From the NCBI RefSeq assembly GCF_030269125.1, contig NZ_BSSM01000011.1, positions 124,001 to 188,000 on the forward strand: DNA of 64,000 nucleotides, written 5' to 3'. The position numbers were made by a program, and so were the translations under genes. The notes under the pieces were generated by a model. That model ran no database searches. It was given only the letters and a program-made list of their open reading frames with translations, and had not been told where the DNA came from. The DNA is from Streptomyces hygroscopicus subsp. hygroscopicus (lineage in GTDB: Bacteria > Actinomycetota > Actinomycetes > Streptomycetales > Streptomycetaceae). Shown here in pieces: positions 7,676 through 15,643 of this stretch (positions within the stretch are counted from its first letter, which is position 1; every line of letters begins with the position of its first letter).

Positions 7676-8170
7676 ATGGTGGCCCGTACGACCGCCGACG
7701 CGAAGGGCGACGTCGTCGTCCTGTTGATCGGCATGCGCATCAACCGTTTCTGGGCGGTGCACCTGTGGGTACCGGTGATGCTCGCGATGCTCCGCATGCT
7801 GCGGGAGCTGGCCAAGGATCCCGGGCGCGGACTGCGGGAGAGGGTGCTGCTCACGGCGTCGCCGCGCACGTACTACGTCGTGCAGTACTGGGAGTCCAAG
7901 GAGAAGCTGTACGCCTACGCCACGGCGCCGGACGCCTTCCACCACAAGGTCTGGGCGCAGCTGAACCGCAAGGAGCGGGCGGGGAAGCTGCGGGGGCAGG
8001 TGGGCATCTGGCACGAGGCGTACGTCGTGCCCGAGGGGTCGTACGAGGCGATCTACGCCGACATGCCGGCGTTCGGGCTGGCGGCGGCGCACGGGCAGGT
8101 TCCGCTCGCCGCGCGCGGGCGTTACGCCAGGGACCGGTTCGCCTACCGCTCGCAGGAGAAGAGCGCCTGA
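7676..8170 (+). CDS. DUF4188-family (monooxygenase-like) protein
   Basis: The 164-residue product matches my recollection of the DUF4188 family, which has a dimeric alpha/beta-barrel-like fold related to small haem or antibiotic monooxygenases. Characteristic stretches are VLLIGMRINRFWAVHLW, YYVVQYWESKEKLYAYA and WHEAYVVPEGSYEAIYADM. No cofactor-binding motif is obvious and the substrate is unknown. The ATG is preceded by GGGGGAAG. The adjacent divergent MerR regulator and shared operator suggest that it is an inducible gene responding to a small molecule. Confidence 0.75.
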   Translation: MVARTTADAKGDVVVLLIGMRINRFWAVHLWVPVMLAMLRMLRELAKDPGRGLRERVLLTASPRTYYVVQYWESKEKLYAYATAPDAFHHKVWAQLNRKERAGKLRGQVGIWHEAYVVPEGSYEAIYADMPAFGLAAAHGQVPLAARGRYARDRFAYRSQEKSA

Positions 8171-8334
8171 GCGCCGGGGCGTGATCAGGGGGTGCGGGGC
8201 GGGTCGGGTGCGGCCTGCCGCGTCACGCGGCTGACCGGCCGGCACCCCGACCCCGGGTTTCCGCGGCTCCCGCCGGCGGAAGGTGCCGCGGCGTTGAGGC
8301 GACCTTCTGCCGGCGGGAGCCGTTGCCGTCGTCG

Positions 8335-9051
8335 TCAGCCGGTGCGGCGCAGGGCCTCCGAGAGGCGGGTCGCGGCGTCGATGACGGCCTGGGCGTGCAT
8401 GCGGCCCGGGTGGCGGGTCAGGCGCTCGATGGGGCCCGAGACGGAGACGGCGGCGACGACGCGGTTGGAGGGGCCGCGCACGGGCGCGGAGACGGACGCG
8501 ACGCCCGGCTCGCGCTCGCCGATGGACTGGGCCCAGCCGCGGCGCCGCACGCCCGACAGGGCCGTCGCCGTGAAGCGGGCGCCCTGGAGGCCGCGGTGCA
8601 GGCGCTCGGGCTCCTCCCAGGCGAGCAGGATCTGCGCCGAGGAGCCGGCCTTCATCGTGAGCGTGGAGCCGACCGGGACGGTGTCCCGCAGGCCGGACAG
8701 GCGTTCCGCCGCGGCCACGCAGATCCGCATGTCGCCCTGGCGCCGGTAGAGCTGCGCGCTCTCGCCGGTGACGTCGCGGAGGTGGGTGAGCACGGGGCCC
8801 GCCGTGGCGAGCAGGCGGTCCTCGCCCGCCGCCGCCGCGAGCTCCGCGAGGCGCGGGCCGAGGATGAACCGGCCCTGCATGTCGCGTGCCACCATGCGGT
8901 GGTGTTCCAGGGCCACGGCCAGGCGGTGGGCCGTGGGTCGTGCCAGTCCGGTGGCCCCGACCAGACCCGCGAGGGTGGCCGGACCGGACTCCAGAGCGCT
9001 CAGGACGAGGGCCGCCTTGTCCAGAACGCCGACGCCGCTACTGTTGTCCAT
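8335..9051 (-). CDS. ndgR: IclR-family regulator NdgR (amino-acid/leucine biosynthesis)
   Basis: The 238-residue protein has an N-terminal winged helix (GVLDKAALVLSALESGP then ARPTAHRLAVALEHH) and a C-terminal IclR effector domain (ERLSGLRDTVPVGSTLTMKA; SVSAPVRGPSNRVVAAVSVS). Length and divergent position next to leuCD match NdgR/AreB of Streptomyces, reported to regulate leucine and other amino-acid biosynthesis and to affect antibiotic production. ATG 9051 is used because the upstream 56 in-frame residues have no homology to the family and would cover the promoter. TATCGT lies 3 nt before the ATG. An inverted repeat at 9064-9084 is the likely binding site. Confidence 0.9.
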   Translation of the reverse strand: MDNSSGVGVLDKAALVLSALESGPATLAGLVGATGLARPTAHRLAVALEHHRMVARDMQGRFILGPRLAELAAAAGEDRLLATAGPVLTHLRDVTGESAQLYRRQGDMRICVAAAERLSGLRDTVPVGSTLTMKAGSSAQILLAWEEPERLHRGLQGARFTATALSGVRRRGWAQSIGEREPGVASVSAPVRGPSNRVVAAVSVSGPIERLTRHPGRMHAQAVIDAATRLSEALRRTG

Positions 9052-9063
9052 GCAACGATACTC

Positions 9064-9084
9064 GCGTCTCACTCTGTGAAACGC
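9064..9084. promoter_or_regulatory. Candidate NdgR operator in the ndgR-leuC gap
   Basis: GCGTCTCAC (9064-9072) and GTGAAACGC (9076-9084) form a 9-bp inverted repeat with one mismatch and a 3-nt spacer. It begins 13 bp upstream of the ndgR start codon, so it can serve autoregulation, and it lies about 155 bp upstream of leuC. Confidence 0.6.
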
Positions 9085-9238
9085 AAGTTCAATTTTCTGC
9101 GGAACGCGCCACTCTGGATTCACACGGCGGCCCGTCCATCGATGGGCCCGACGGCGGACGCCCGGAATCAGGGGTGCGGGCGCCGTCCTCAAGATCTCTA
9201 GTTGGGCCGGCGCACGCATGCCGGCCGGAGGGAAAGCG

Positions 9239-10663
9239 ATGGGTAGGACACTCGCGGAAAAGGTCTGGGACGACCACGTCGTCCGGCGCGCCGAGGGCGA
9301 GCCCGACCTCCTCTACATCGATCTGCACCTGCTGCACGAGGTGACCAGCCCGCAGGCCTTCGACGGGCTGCGCCAGAACGGCCGCCGGGTGCGCCGCCTC
9401 GACCTCACCATCGCCACCGAGGACCACAACACCCCGACCCTCGACATCGACAAGCCGATCGCCGACCCGGTCTCCCGCGCCCAGCTGGAGACGCTGCGCA
9501 AGAACTGCGCCGAGTTCGGGGTGCGGCTGCACCCGCTGGGCGACGTCGAGCAGGGCGTCGTGCACGTGGTCGGCCCGCAGCTGGGCCTGACCCAGCCCGG
9601 CACCACCGTGGTCTGCGGCGACTCGCACACCTCCACGCACGGCGCCTTCGGCGCGCTGGCGTTCGGCATCGGCACCTCCCAGGTGGAGCACGTGCTGGCC
9701 ACCCAGACGCTGCCGATGGCCCGCCCGAAGACCATGGCGATCACCGTCGACGGCGAACTGCCCGAGGGCGTCACCGCCAAGGACCTGATCCTCGCGATCA
9801 TCGCCAGGATCGGTACGGGCGGCGGCCAGGGCTACATCCTGGAGTACCGCGGCCCCGCCATCGAGAAGCTCTCGATGGAGGCCCGGATGACCATCTGCAA
9901 CATGTCGATCGAGGCCGGTGCCCGCGCGGGCATGATCGCCCCCGACGAGACCACCTTCGAGTACCTCAAGGGCCGCCCGCACGCCCCCGAGGGCGCCGAC
10001 TGGGACGCGGCCGTCGCGTACTGGAAGACGCTGCGCACGGACGACGACGCGGAATTCGACGCCGAGGTCGTCATCGACGCCACCGCGCTGTCCCCGTTCG
10101 TCACCTGGGGCACCAACCCCGGCCAGGGCGCGCCGCTTTCGGCATCCGTCCCCGACCCGGCTTCGTACGAAGACGCATCGGAGCGCCTGGCCGCCGAAAA
10201 GGCCCTGGAATACATGGGGTTGGAGGCTGGAGCGCCGCTGCGGTCCATCAAGGTGGACACCGTCTTCGTAGGCTCGTGCACCAACGGCCGGATCGAGGAC
10301 CTGCGCGCCGCCGCCGCGATCCTGAAGGACCGCAAAGTCGCCGACGGCGTACGGATGCTGGTCGTGCCGGGCTCCGCGCGGGTCGGCCTCCAGGCCGCTT
10401 CCGAGGGCCTCGACGTGGTCTTCAAGGAGGCCGGCGCCGAGTGGCGGTACGCGGGCTGCTCGATGTGCCTGGGCATGAACCCGGACCAGCTGGCCCCGGG
10501 CGAGCGCTCCGCCTCCACCTCCAACCGGAACTTCGAGGGCCGGCAGGGCAAGGGCGGTCGTACCCACCTGGTGTCGCCGCAGGTCGCGGCGGCGACCGCC
10601 GTCCTGGGCCACCTGGCCTCCCCGGCCGACCTGACCGACGACCGTACGCCCGCTGGAGTCTGA
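9239..10663 (+). CDS. leuC: 3-isopropylmalate dehydratase large subunit
   Basis: LeuC with LeuD isomerises 2-isopropylmalate to 3-isopropylmalate in leucine synthesis. The aconitase-type sequence is complete (474 aa): CGDSHTSTHGAFGALAFGIG with the first cluster cysteine near 125, VGSCTNGRIEDLR near 345, and CSMCLGMNPD near 408 with the other two cysteines of the [4Fe-4S] cluster. The ATG at 9239 has GGAGGGAAA upstream. The leader from 9085 contains a small CCATCGATGG palindrome at about 9136, but I see no Leu-rich leader peptide. leuD follows after 5 bp. Confidence 0.98.
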   Translation: MGRTLAEKVWDDHVVRRAEGEPDLLYIDLHLLHEVTSPQAFDGLRQNGRRVRRLDLTIATEDHNTPTLDIDKPIADPVSRAQLETLRKNCAEFGVRLHPLGDVEQGVVHVVGPQLGLTQPGTTVVCGDSHTSTHGAFGALAFGIGTSQVEHVLATQTLPMARPKTMAITVDGELPEGVTAKDLILAIIARIGTGGGQGYILEYRGPAIEKLSMEARMTICNMSIEAGARAGMIAPDETTFEYLKGRPHAPEGADWDAAVAYWKTLRTDDDAEFDAEVVIDATALSPFVTWGTNPGQGAPLSASVPDPASYEDASERLAAEKALEYMGLEAGAPLRSIKVDTVFVGSCTNGRIEDLRAAAAILKDRKVADGVRMLVVPGSARVGLQAASEGLDVVFKEAGAEWRYAGCSMCLGMNPDQLAPGERSASTSNRNFEGRQGKGGRTHLVSPQVAAATAVLGHLASPADLTDDRTPAGV

Positions 10664-10668
10664 GAACG

Positions 10669-11262
10669 ATGGAAGCCTTCACCACCCACACCGGCCGGGC
10701 CGTCCCGCTGCGCCGCAGCAACGTCGACACCGACCAGATCATCCCCGCCCACTGGCTCAAGAAGGTGACCCGGGACGGGTTCGAGGACGGGCTCTTCGAG
10801 GCCTGGCGCAAGGACCCCGAGTTCGTCCTCAACCGCCCCGAGCGGCAGGGCGCCACCGTGCTGGTGGCCGGCCCCGACTTCGGCACCGGCTCCTCCCGTG
10901 AGCACGCGGTCTGGGCGCTGCAGAACTACGGCTTCAAGACCGTGATCTCCGCCCGCTTCGCGGACATCTTCCGGGGCAACTCGCTGAAGAACGGCCTGCT
11001 CACCGTCGTCCTGGAGCAGAAGATCGTGGACGAGCTGTGGAAGCTGACCGAGGCCGACCCGACCGCCGAGATCACGGTGGACCTCCAGGCCCGCGAGGTG
11101 CGCGCCGAGGGCGTGACCGCCTCCTTCGAGCTGGACGAGAACTCCCGCTGGCGGCTGCTGAACGGCCTGGACGACATCTCCCTCACCCTCCGGAACGAGG
11201 CCGACATCGCCGCCTACGAGGAGAAGCGGCCCGCCTACAAGCCGCAGACCCTCCGGGGCTGA
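10669..11262 (+). CDS. leuD: 3-isopropylmalate dehydratase small subunit
   Basis: This 197-residue swivel-domain subunit pairs with LeuC. Family hallmarks are RRSNVDTDQIIPAHWLKKV near 15-33, GPDFGTGSSREHAVWALQNY near 64 and ISARFADIFRGNSLKNGLL near 87. The start lies 5 bp after the leuC stop, so the two are co-transcribed and probably coupled. A strong hairpin follows the gene. Confidence 0.98.
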   Translation: MEAFTTHTGRAVPLRRSNVDTDQIIPAHWLKKVTRDGFEDGLFEAWRKDPEFVLNRPERQGATVLVAGPDFGTGSSREHAVWALQNYGFKTVISARFADIFRGNSLKNGLLTVVLEQKIVDELWKLTEADPTAEITVDLQAREVRAEGVTASFELDENSRWRLLNGLDDISLTLRNEADIAAYEEKRPAYKPQTLRG

Positions 11263-11320
11263 GCAGGTAGCCTGTCCCGGACCCCCCTGAGGGTCGGGTT
11301 TCGGCCACCCAACAAACCCG

Positions 11321-11355
11321 CCTGTACCCCCGATCGCCCCGATCGGGGGTACAGG
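11321..11355 (+). terminator. Terminator after leuCD
   Basis: A perfect 16-bp stem (11321-11336 with 11340-11355) encloses a 3-nt loop. It lacks a T-tract, but the stem is very stable. Confidence 0.75.
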
Positions 11356-11539
11356 CATGTCGGGGCCCGGACGGACTCCCCGAGCGCTGGGGTTTCTCTC
11401 AACTTCCCGTGTTACGAAGGCCGTTGGCAGGGTAGATGAGGCAGAGGATCGCGCCTTCCGCAAGTGCCTGGAAGGCCATTTGTGGCGGGAGTTGCCCCCT
11501 GGGCAGGCGACAACTCGCCCCAGATGGCACAATCTGTGC

Positions 11540-11770
11540 ATGGAACACGACGGCCAACTCCAGCTCTATACGGCGGTCGCGAACCAACTCAAGGAAGCGC
11601 ACGCAAGAGTGCGCGCACTGCAAGTCCCGGAGGGCGTACGGATGGCGCTGACCCGGAAGCTGCTGGTCATTACGGCCGCGGCCAAGCACGATCTCGCCGG
11701 TGCGGCAAGGCGGCTTGAGCGGTTCACCGCGGACCTCGACGAGGGTCGGATCCCCGACGAGGACCGCTGA
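11540..11770 (+). CDS. Small helical protein (76 aa), unknown function
   Basis: The product (MEHDGQLQLYTAVANQLKEA at its start) is short, charged and predicted to be almost entirely helical, with heptad-like leucines and an acidic C-terminus DEGRIPDEDR. There is no signal or membrane segment. I do not recognise a family. The upstream extension of the reading frame to 11357 looks non-coding, so ATG 11540 is preferred. A CACAAT hexamer lies about 9 nt before it, and there is no good ribosome site. The flanking 11490-11516 region contains GAGTTG...CAACTC, a possible operator. Confidence 0.65.
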   Translation: MEHDGQLQLYTAVANQLKEAHARVRALQVPEGVRMALTRKLLVITAAAKHDLAGAARRLERFTADLDEGRIPDEDR

Positions 11771-11826
11771 ACAGCCCGAGAGCGCCGAGTGCGTTGCGGC
11801 ACAAGGGTGATTAGCCCGTTTCGTGT

Positions 11827-11855
11827 TTGATTTGCGGTATATATCTGCCTAACGT
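11827..11855 (+). promoter_or_regulatory. Promoter of hupS
   Basis: TTGATT (11827-11832) and TAACGT (11850-11855) are spaced 17 nt apart in an AT-rich patch. The predicted start is near 11862, giving a 5' leader of about 45 nt before the hupS GTG. Confidence 0.65.
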
Positions 11856-11906
11856 GCGAAAAAGCTTGAACACATTCGTTCTGGCAATGTCTCCGAAGGG
11901 GAAGAC

Positions 11907-12542
11907 GTGAACAAGGCGCAGCTCGTAGAAGCGATTGCCGACAAGGTTGGCGGCCGCCAGCAGGCCGCCGAAGCCGTCGATCATGTCCTGGACGCCATCG
12001 TCCGCGCGGTCGTCGCGGGCGAGCGGGTCTCGGTCACCGGCTTCGGGTCCTTCGAGAAGGTGGACCGCCCCGCCCGTTACGCCCGCAACCCCCAGACGGG
12101 CGAGCGGGTTCGGGTCAAGAAGACCTCCGTGCCGCGCTTCCGTGCCGGTCAGGGCTTCAAGGACCTGGTGAGCGGCTCGAAGAAGCTCCCGCGCGGCGGC
12201 GAGGTCTCGGTGAAGAAGGCGCCCAAGGGCAGCCTGACCGGGGGCGCCGCGGCGACGGTGAAGAAGGCCGCCGCGAAGAAGACCACGGCGAAGAAGGCCG
12301 CGGCCAAGAAGACGACGGCCAAGAAGACCACGGCCGCCGCCGCGAAGAAGACCACCGCGAAGAAGACGACCGCCAAGAAGACCACGGCGACCGCCAAGAC
12401 CACGGCGGCGAAGAAGACCACCGCCAAGAAGGCCACCGCGAAGAAGGCCCCGGCGAAGAAGGTCACCGCGAAGAAGGCGCCGGCCAGGAAGTCGACGGCC
12501 CGCAAGACCACCGCGAAGAAGACCACCGCGCGCAAGGCGTAG
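11907..12542 (+). CDS. hupS: HU-family nucleoid protein with lysine-rich tail (HupS type)
   Basis: Residues 1-92 are a canonical HU domain: MNKAQLVEAIADKVGG, VTGFGSFEKVDRPARYARNP and VPRFRAGQGFKDLV, with the DNA-intercalating arm at RNPQTGERV. Residues from about 95 to 211 form a histone H1-like tail made of repeated AAKKTTAKK-type units. This two-part form is the actinobacterial HupS, reported to compact spore chromosomes in Streptomyces. The lysine tail should bind DNA non-specifically and be intrinsically disordered. The start is GTG with AAGGGGAAG upstream. Codon usage in the tail is repetitive, so repeat-number variation is possible. Confidence 0.95.
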   Translation: MNKAQLVEAIADKVGGRQQAAEAVDHVLDAIVRAVVAGERVSVTGFGSFEKVDRPARYARNPQTGERVRVKKTSVPRFRAGQGFKDLVSGSKKLPRGGEVSVKKAPKGSLTGGAAATVKKAAAKKTTAKKAAAKKTTAKKTTAAAAKKTTAKKTTAKKTTATAKTTAAKKTTAKKATAKKAPAKKVTAKKAPARKSTARKTTAKKTTARKA

Positions 12543-12567
12543 GTCGTCGACCAGGGCACTCACGCGC

Positions 12568-12597
12568 CGGGCCGGACTCCCCTCGGAGTCCGGCCCG
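12568..12597. terminator. Convergent terminator between hupS and the small minus-strand gene
   Basis: A perfect 13-bp stem (12568-12580 with 12585-12597) has a CCTC loop. It sits between convergent genes and could act in both directions. Confidence 0.75.
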
Positions 12598-12615
12598 CGG
12601 CGTGTGCGAGGGGAG

Positions 12616-12819
12616 TTACAGCGTCTGCAGCGTGACGAGCGTGATCCGCAGGCCGTCCCCGTCCCGCTCCGTCTCGATCCGCACACGCTGCCCCGGCCGC
12701 AACAATCGCAGGCCGCCCCGGTCGAACGCCTCCGCATCGAAGGCCACGGGGGTGCCGTCGTCGAGCAGCACCTGCCCGCAACGGGTCTCGGTGTCGTAGG
12801 TGTACGCGGTCGCCTGCAT
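12616..12819 (-). CDS. Small cold-shock/OB-like protein (67 aa)
   Basis: The product begins MQATAYTYDTETRCGQVLL and continues DDGTPVAFDAEAF, GGLRLLRPGQRVRIETE, DGLRITLVTLQTL. The alternating hydrophobic pattern and the LRPGQRVRIE turn resemble the second half of a cold-shock domain, but the RNP1 aromatic motif (KGFGFI) is missing, so nucleic-acid binding is not assured. ATG 12819 is preferred over the longer frame to 12903 because TACCCT lies exactly 7 nt upstream, suggesting a leaderless mRNA. It is convergent with hupS. Confidence 0.7.
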   Translation of the reverse strand: MQATAYTYDTETRCGQVLLDDGTPVAFDAEAFDRGGLRLLRPGQRVRIETERDGDGLRITLVTLQTL

Positions 12820-12915
12820 GGGATTCAGGGTAATGCGTGCCCGTTCCCGTGCGGGCGCGTCGTGGCTGGTCCGGTCCGTGCCGGCGGACCCGCGCCTCGC
12901 CACGGTCCCGCGCCT

Positions 12916-13554
12916 TCACGGGGCGCACAGGCGCAGGTCCGCGCAGGCGGTCGCCGTATACGGTCCGACGCCCAGGGCCAGCGCCGCTCGCAGATCGTCC
13001 CCGGTGTCCACGTCCTGCCGTACCGAGTCCACGTCCTCCGGCAGGAGCTCCACCGCCCCCGACTCCCGGTGCCGCGCCCGCGAGTCGGGGCCGAAGACCG
13101 GGGCCAATTCCTGTTCCGCCCCCGCCGCCAGCAATGTCGTACCGATTCCCGCCGCGTCCGCGAGAAAAGCGCGGGGGAATTCCGCGGCGGCGGAAAGCAC
13201 CCGCGACAGCTCGACCGCCCGCAGCGCCGGCAGATCGGCGTTCAGCGCGGCCACGGCGGCCCGCGGACGCGCCAGCCGCACCGCCGACGCCCCGTGCGCC
13301 AGCGCCGCGTTCAGGCCCCGCGCCGGCGCGTCCGGCACGATGCGCGCGCCCAGTGCGGACAGCTCACGCCCGGCCCGTTGATCGTCCGTGACGACCACCA
13401 CATCCGAAACTCCAGGACACGCCAGCCCCGCGGCGACCGTGTCCTGGGCGAACGCGAGGACCAGCCCCGGGCGGACCCCGTCCGCCGCGGTGTCCGCGAG
13501 CCTGCTCTTGGCCCGCGACAAAGGCTTCAGGGGGATGACCAACGTCCACTGCAC
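12916..13554 (-). CDS. fbiD: Phospholactate/phosphoenolpyruvate guanylyltransferase (CofC/FbiD)
   Basis: This 212-residue protein resembles CofC, called FbiD in actinobacteria. It uses GTP to activate phosphoenolpyruvate or 2-phospholactate in coenzyme F420 synthesis. The nucleotidyltransferase fold is visible: VIPLKPLSRAKSRL at the N-terminus (the K-x-x-x-x-K-S-R-L nucleotide loop), VVVVTDD, AALNADLP with the metal-binding Asp, and DVDTGDDLRAAL at the C-terminus. The GTG start is preceded by GAGAGGGAC. No other F420 gene is in the window. Confidence 0.85.
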   Translation of the reverse strand: MQWTLVIPLKPLSRAKSRLADTAADGVRPGLVLAFAQDTVAAGLACPGVSDVVVVTDDQRAGRELSALGARIVPDAPARGLNAALAHGASAVRLARPRAAVAALNADLPALRAVELSRVLSAAAEFPRAFLADAAGIGTTLLAAGAEQELAPVFGPDSRARHRESGAVELLPEDVDSVRQDVDTGDDLRAALALGVGPYTATACADLRLCAP

Positions 13555-13762
13555 CGGCGTACCGTCCCTCTCTCGTCGCGATCATTGTCACCCGCGGCCG
13601 CTCGGCCACGGTGTATCAGGAGGCGCGCGGAGCTCCTCGCAAGGGCGGGGGCGGGCGACGGGCGGGCGTACGGTGTTCTCGACAGACCGGCGCTGCGGGG
13701 CGACACTTGTGCGGCCCCCGCCGGGGTCAGTTCCCCGTGGGTCCCTAGAGGAAGGTGTCCTT

Positions 13763-14533
13763 GTGCCCCGCCGCAGAATCGGCTTCTGGTACCGCTTCGC
13801 CGCGGTGATCTGCAAACCGCCGCTGGTGGTTCTGATCAAGCGGGACTGGCGTGGAATGGAGCACATTCCGGCCGAGGGCGGATTTATCACCGTGGTGAAC
13901 CACAATTCCCACGTGGACCCCTTCGCATACGCGCACTATCAGTACAACACCGGACGGGTTCCGCGATTCCTGGCGAAGAGCGGCCTTTTCCGGAAGGGAA
14001 TCGTGGGCGCCGCCATGCGCGGCACCGGACAGATTCCCGTCTACCGCGAGTCCACGGACGCCCTGAGCGCCTTCCGCGCCGCGATCGACGCCGTGGAGCG
14101 CGGTGAGTGCGTCGCCTTCTACCCCGAGGGCACCCTGACCCGCGACCCCGACGGCTGGCCCATGACCGGCAAGACCGGCGCCGCCCGGGTGGCCCTGCAG
14201 ACCAGGTGCCCGGTGATCCCGGTCGCCCAGTGGGGCGCCAACGAACTGCTGCCGCCGTACGCGAAGAAGCCGAACCTCTTCCCGCGCAAGACCCACCACG
14301 TGCTGGCGGGCCCGCCCGTGGACCTCTCGCGCTTCTACGACAAGGAGATGACCCCGGAACTCCAGAAGGAGGCCACCGAGGTCATCATGGCGGCGATCAC
14401 CCGCCTCCTGGAGGAGATCCGCGGCGAGAAGGCGCCCGAGACGCCGTACGACCCGCGCCGCGAGCGGATCGAGCAGCGCCGCCGCACGCGGGAGCAGAAC
14501 AAGGGCAGGCAGGAAGAGGAGCAGAGCAAGTGA
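13763..14533 (+). CDS. 1-acyl-sn-glycerol-3-phosphate acyltransferase family (PlsC-like)
   Basis: The 256-residue protein belongs to the lysophospholipid acyltransferases. The catalytic NHxxxxD box is NHNSHVD near residue 44 and the acceptor-binding box is FYPEGTL near 117. A hydrophobic N-terminal stretch (WYRFAAVICKPPLVVLI) should associate it with the membrane. The C-terminus is a highly charged Arg/Glu tail. The start is GTG 13763 with GAGGAAGG upstream. Its stop overlaps the gpsA start (GTGA), so phosphatidate synthesis is coupled to supply of glycerol-3-phosphate. Confidence 0.88.
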   Translation: MPRRRIGFWYRFAAVICKPPLVVLIKRDWRGMEHIPAEGGFITVVNHNSHVDPFAYAHYQYNTGRVPRFLAKSGLFRKGIVGAAMRGTGQIPVYRESTDALSAFRAAIDAVERGECVAFYPEGTLTRDPDGWPMTGKTGAARVALQTRCPVIPVAQWGANELLPPYAKKPNLFPRKTHHVLAGPPVDLSRFYDKEMTPELQKEATEVIMAAITRLLEEIRGEKAPETPYDPRRERIEQRRRTREQNKGRQEEEQSK

Positions 14534-15540
14534 GCACGCCTGTGCGGGTGGCCGTCATGGGCACCGGCTCCTGGGGCACCGCCTTCGGCATGGTGCTCGC
14601 CGACGCCGGCTGCGACGTGACCCTGTGGGCCCGCCGGCCCGAGCTGGCCGAGACGGTCAACTCCACCCGGATCAATCCCGACTACCTGCCCGGCGTGGAA
14701 CTCCCCGAGAACCTGCGCGCCACCGCGGACGCCGCCGAGGCGCTGCGCGACGCGGAGTTCACCGTCCTCGCCGTCCCCTCCCAGACCCTGCGCCACAACC
14801 TCGCCGAGTGGCTTCCGCTGCTCGCCCCGGACACCGTGCTCGTCTCCCTGATGAAGGGCGTGGAACTCGGCTCCGCCATGCGGATGAGCGAGGTCATCGA
14901 GGACGTCGCCAAGGTCGGACCGGAGCGCGTCGCCGTCGTCACCGGACCCAACCTGGCCCGCGAGGTCGCCGCCCGGATGCCCGCCGCCGCGGTCGTGGCC
15001 TGCGCCGACGAGGCGGTGGCCCGGCGGCTGCAGGCGGCCTGCCACACGCCGTACTTCCGGCCGTACACCGAGACCGACGTGGTCGGCTGCGAGCTGGGCG
15101 GCGCGGTGAAGAACGTCATCGGGCTCGCCGTCGGCATCGCGGACGGCATGGGGCTCGGCGACAACGCCAAGGGCTCGCTGATCACCCGGGGTCTCGCCGA
15201 GACCGCGCGGCTCGGCGTCGCGCTCGGCGCCGACCCGCTGACCTTCTCCGGACTGGCCGGTCTCGGCGACCTGGTGGCCACCTGCTCCTCGCCGCTGTCG
15301 CGCAACCACACCTTCGGCACCAACCTGGGCAAGGGCATGACCCTGGAGGAGACCATCGCGGTCACCAGGCAGACCGCCGAGGGCGTCAAGTCCTGTGAGT
15401 CCGTGCTGGATCTGGCCCGCAGGCACGGGGTCGACATGCCCATCGCGGAGACGGTCGTCGGCATCGTGCACGAGGGCAAGCCGCCGGTGGTCGCCCTCAA
15501 GGAGCTGATGTCGCGCAGCGCGAAGCCCGAACGACGCTGA
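14530..15540 (+). CDS. gpsA: NAD(P)-dependent glycerol-3-phosphate dehydrogenase
   Basis: GpsA reduces dihydroxyacetone phosphate to sn-glycerol-3-phosphate for phospholipid synthesis. The Rossmann motif GTGSWGTAF lies at residues 11-19. The catalytic lysine is in ELGGAVKNVIGLAVGI near 195, and LAGLGDLVATCSSPLSRN near 240 is a family signature. The length of 336 aa is typical. It begins at GTG 14530 inside the stop of the acyltransferase gene. Confidence 0.97.
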   Translation: MSTPVRVAVMGTGSWGTAFGMVLADAGCDVTLWARRPELAETVNSTRINPDYLPGVELPENLRATADAAEALRDAEFTVLAVPSQTLRHNLAEWLPLLAPDTVLVSLMKGVELGSAMRMSEVIEDVAKVGPERVAVVTGPNLAREVAARMPAAAVVACADEAVARRLQAACHTPYFRPYTETDVVGCELGGAVKNVIGLAVGIADGMGLGDNAKGSLITRGLAETARLGVALGADPLTFSGLAGLGDLVATCSSPLSRNHTFGTNLGKGMTLEETIAVTRQTAEGVKSCESVLDLARRHGVDMPIAETVVGIVHEGKPPVVALKELMSRSAKPERR

Positions 15541-15643
15541 GCGAAACCGCGGGGACCCTGCGCGCAATCCGCCCGTTTTTGTGCGTTCCGGGGCGGAGCC
15601 GACGCTGTATCCGGGCTCTACCAACGGGTACTCTCAACGCGAT

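Noticed and set aside
9085..9238. A leucine attenuation leader peptide before leuC
   Set aside because: No short frame with a run of Leu codons and a ribosome site is present; only a small palindrome occurs.
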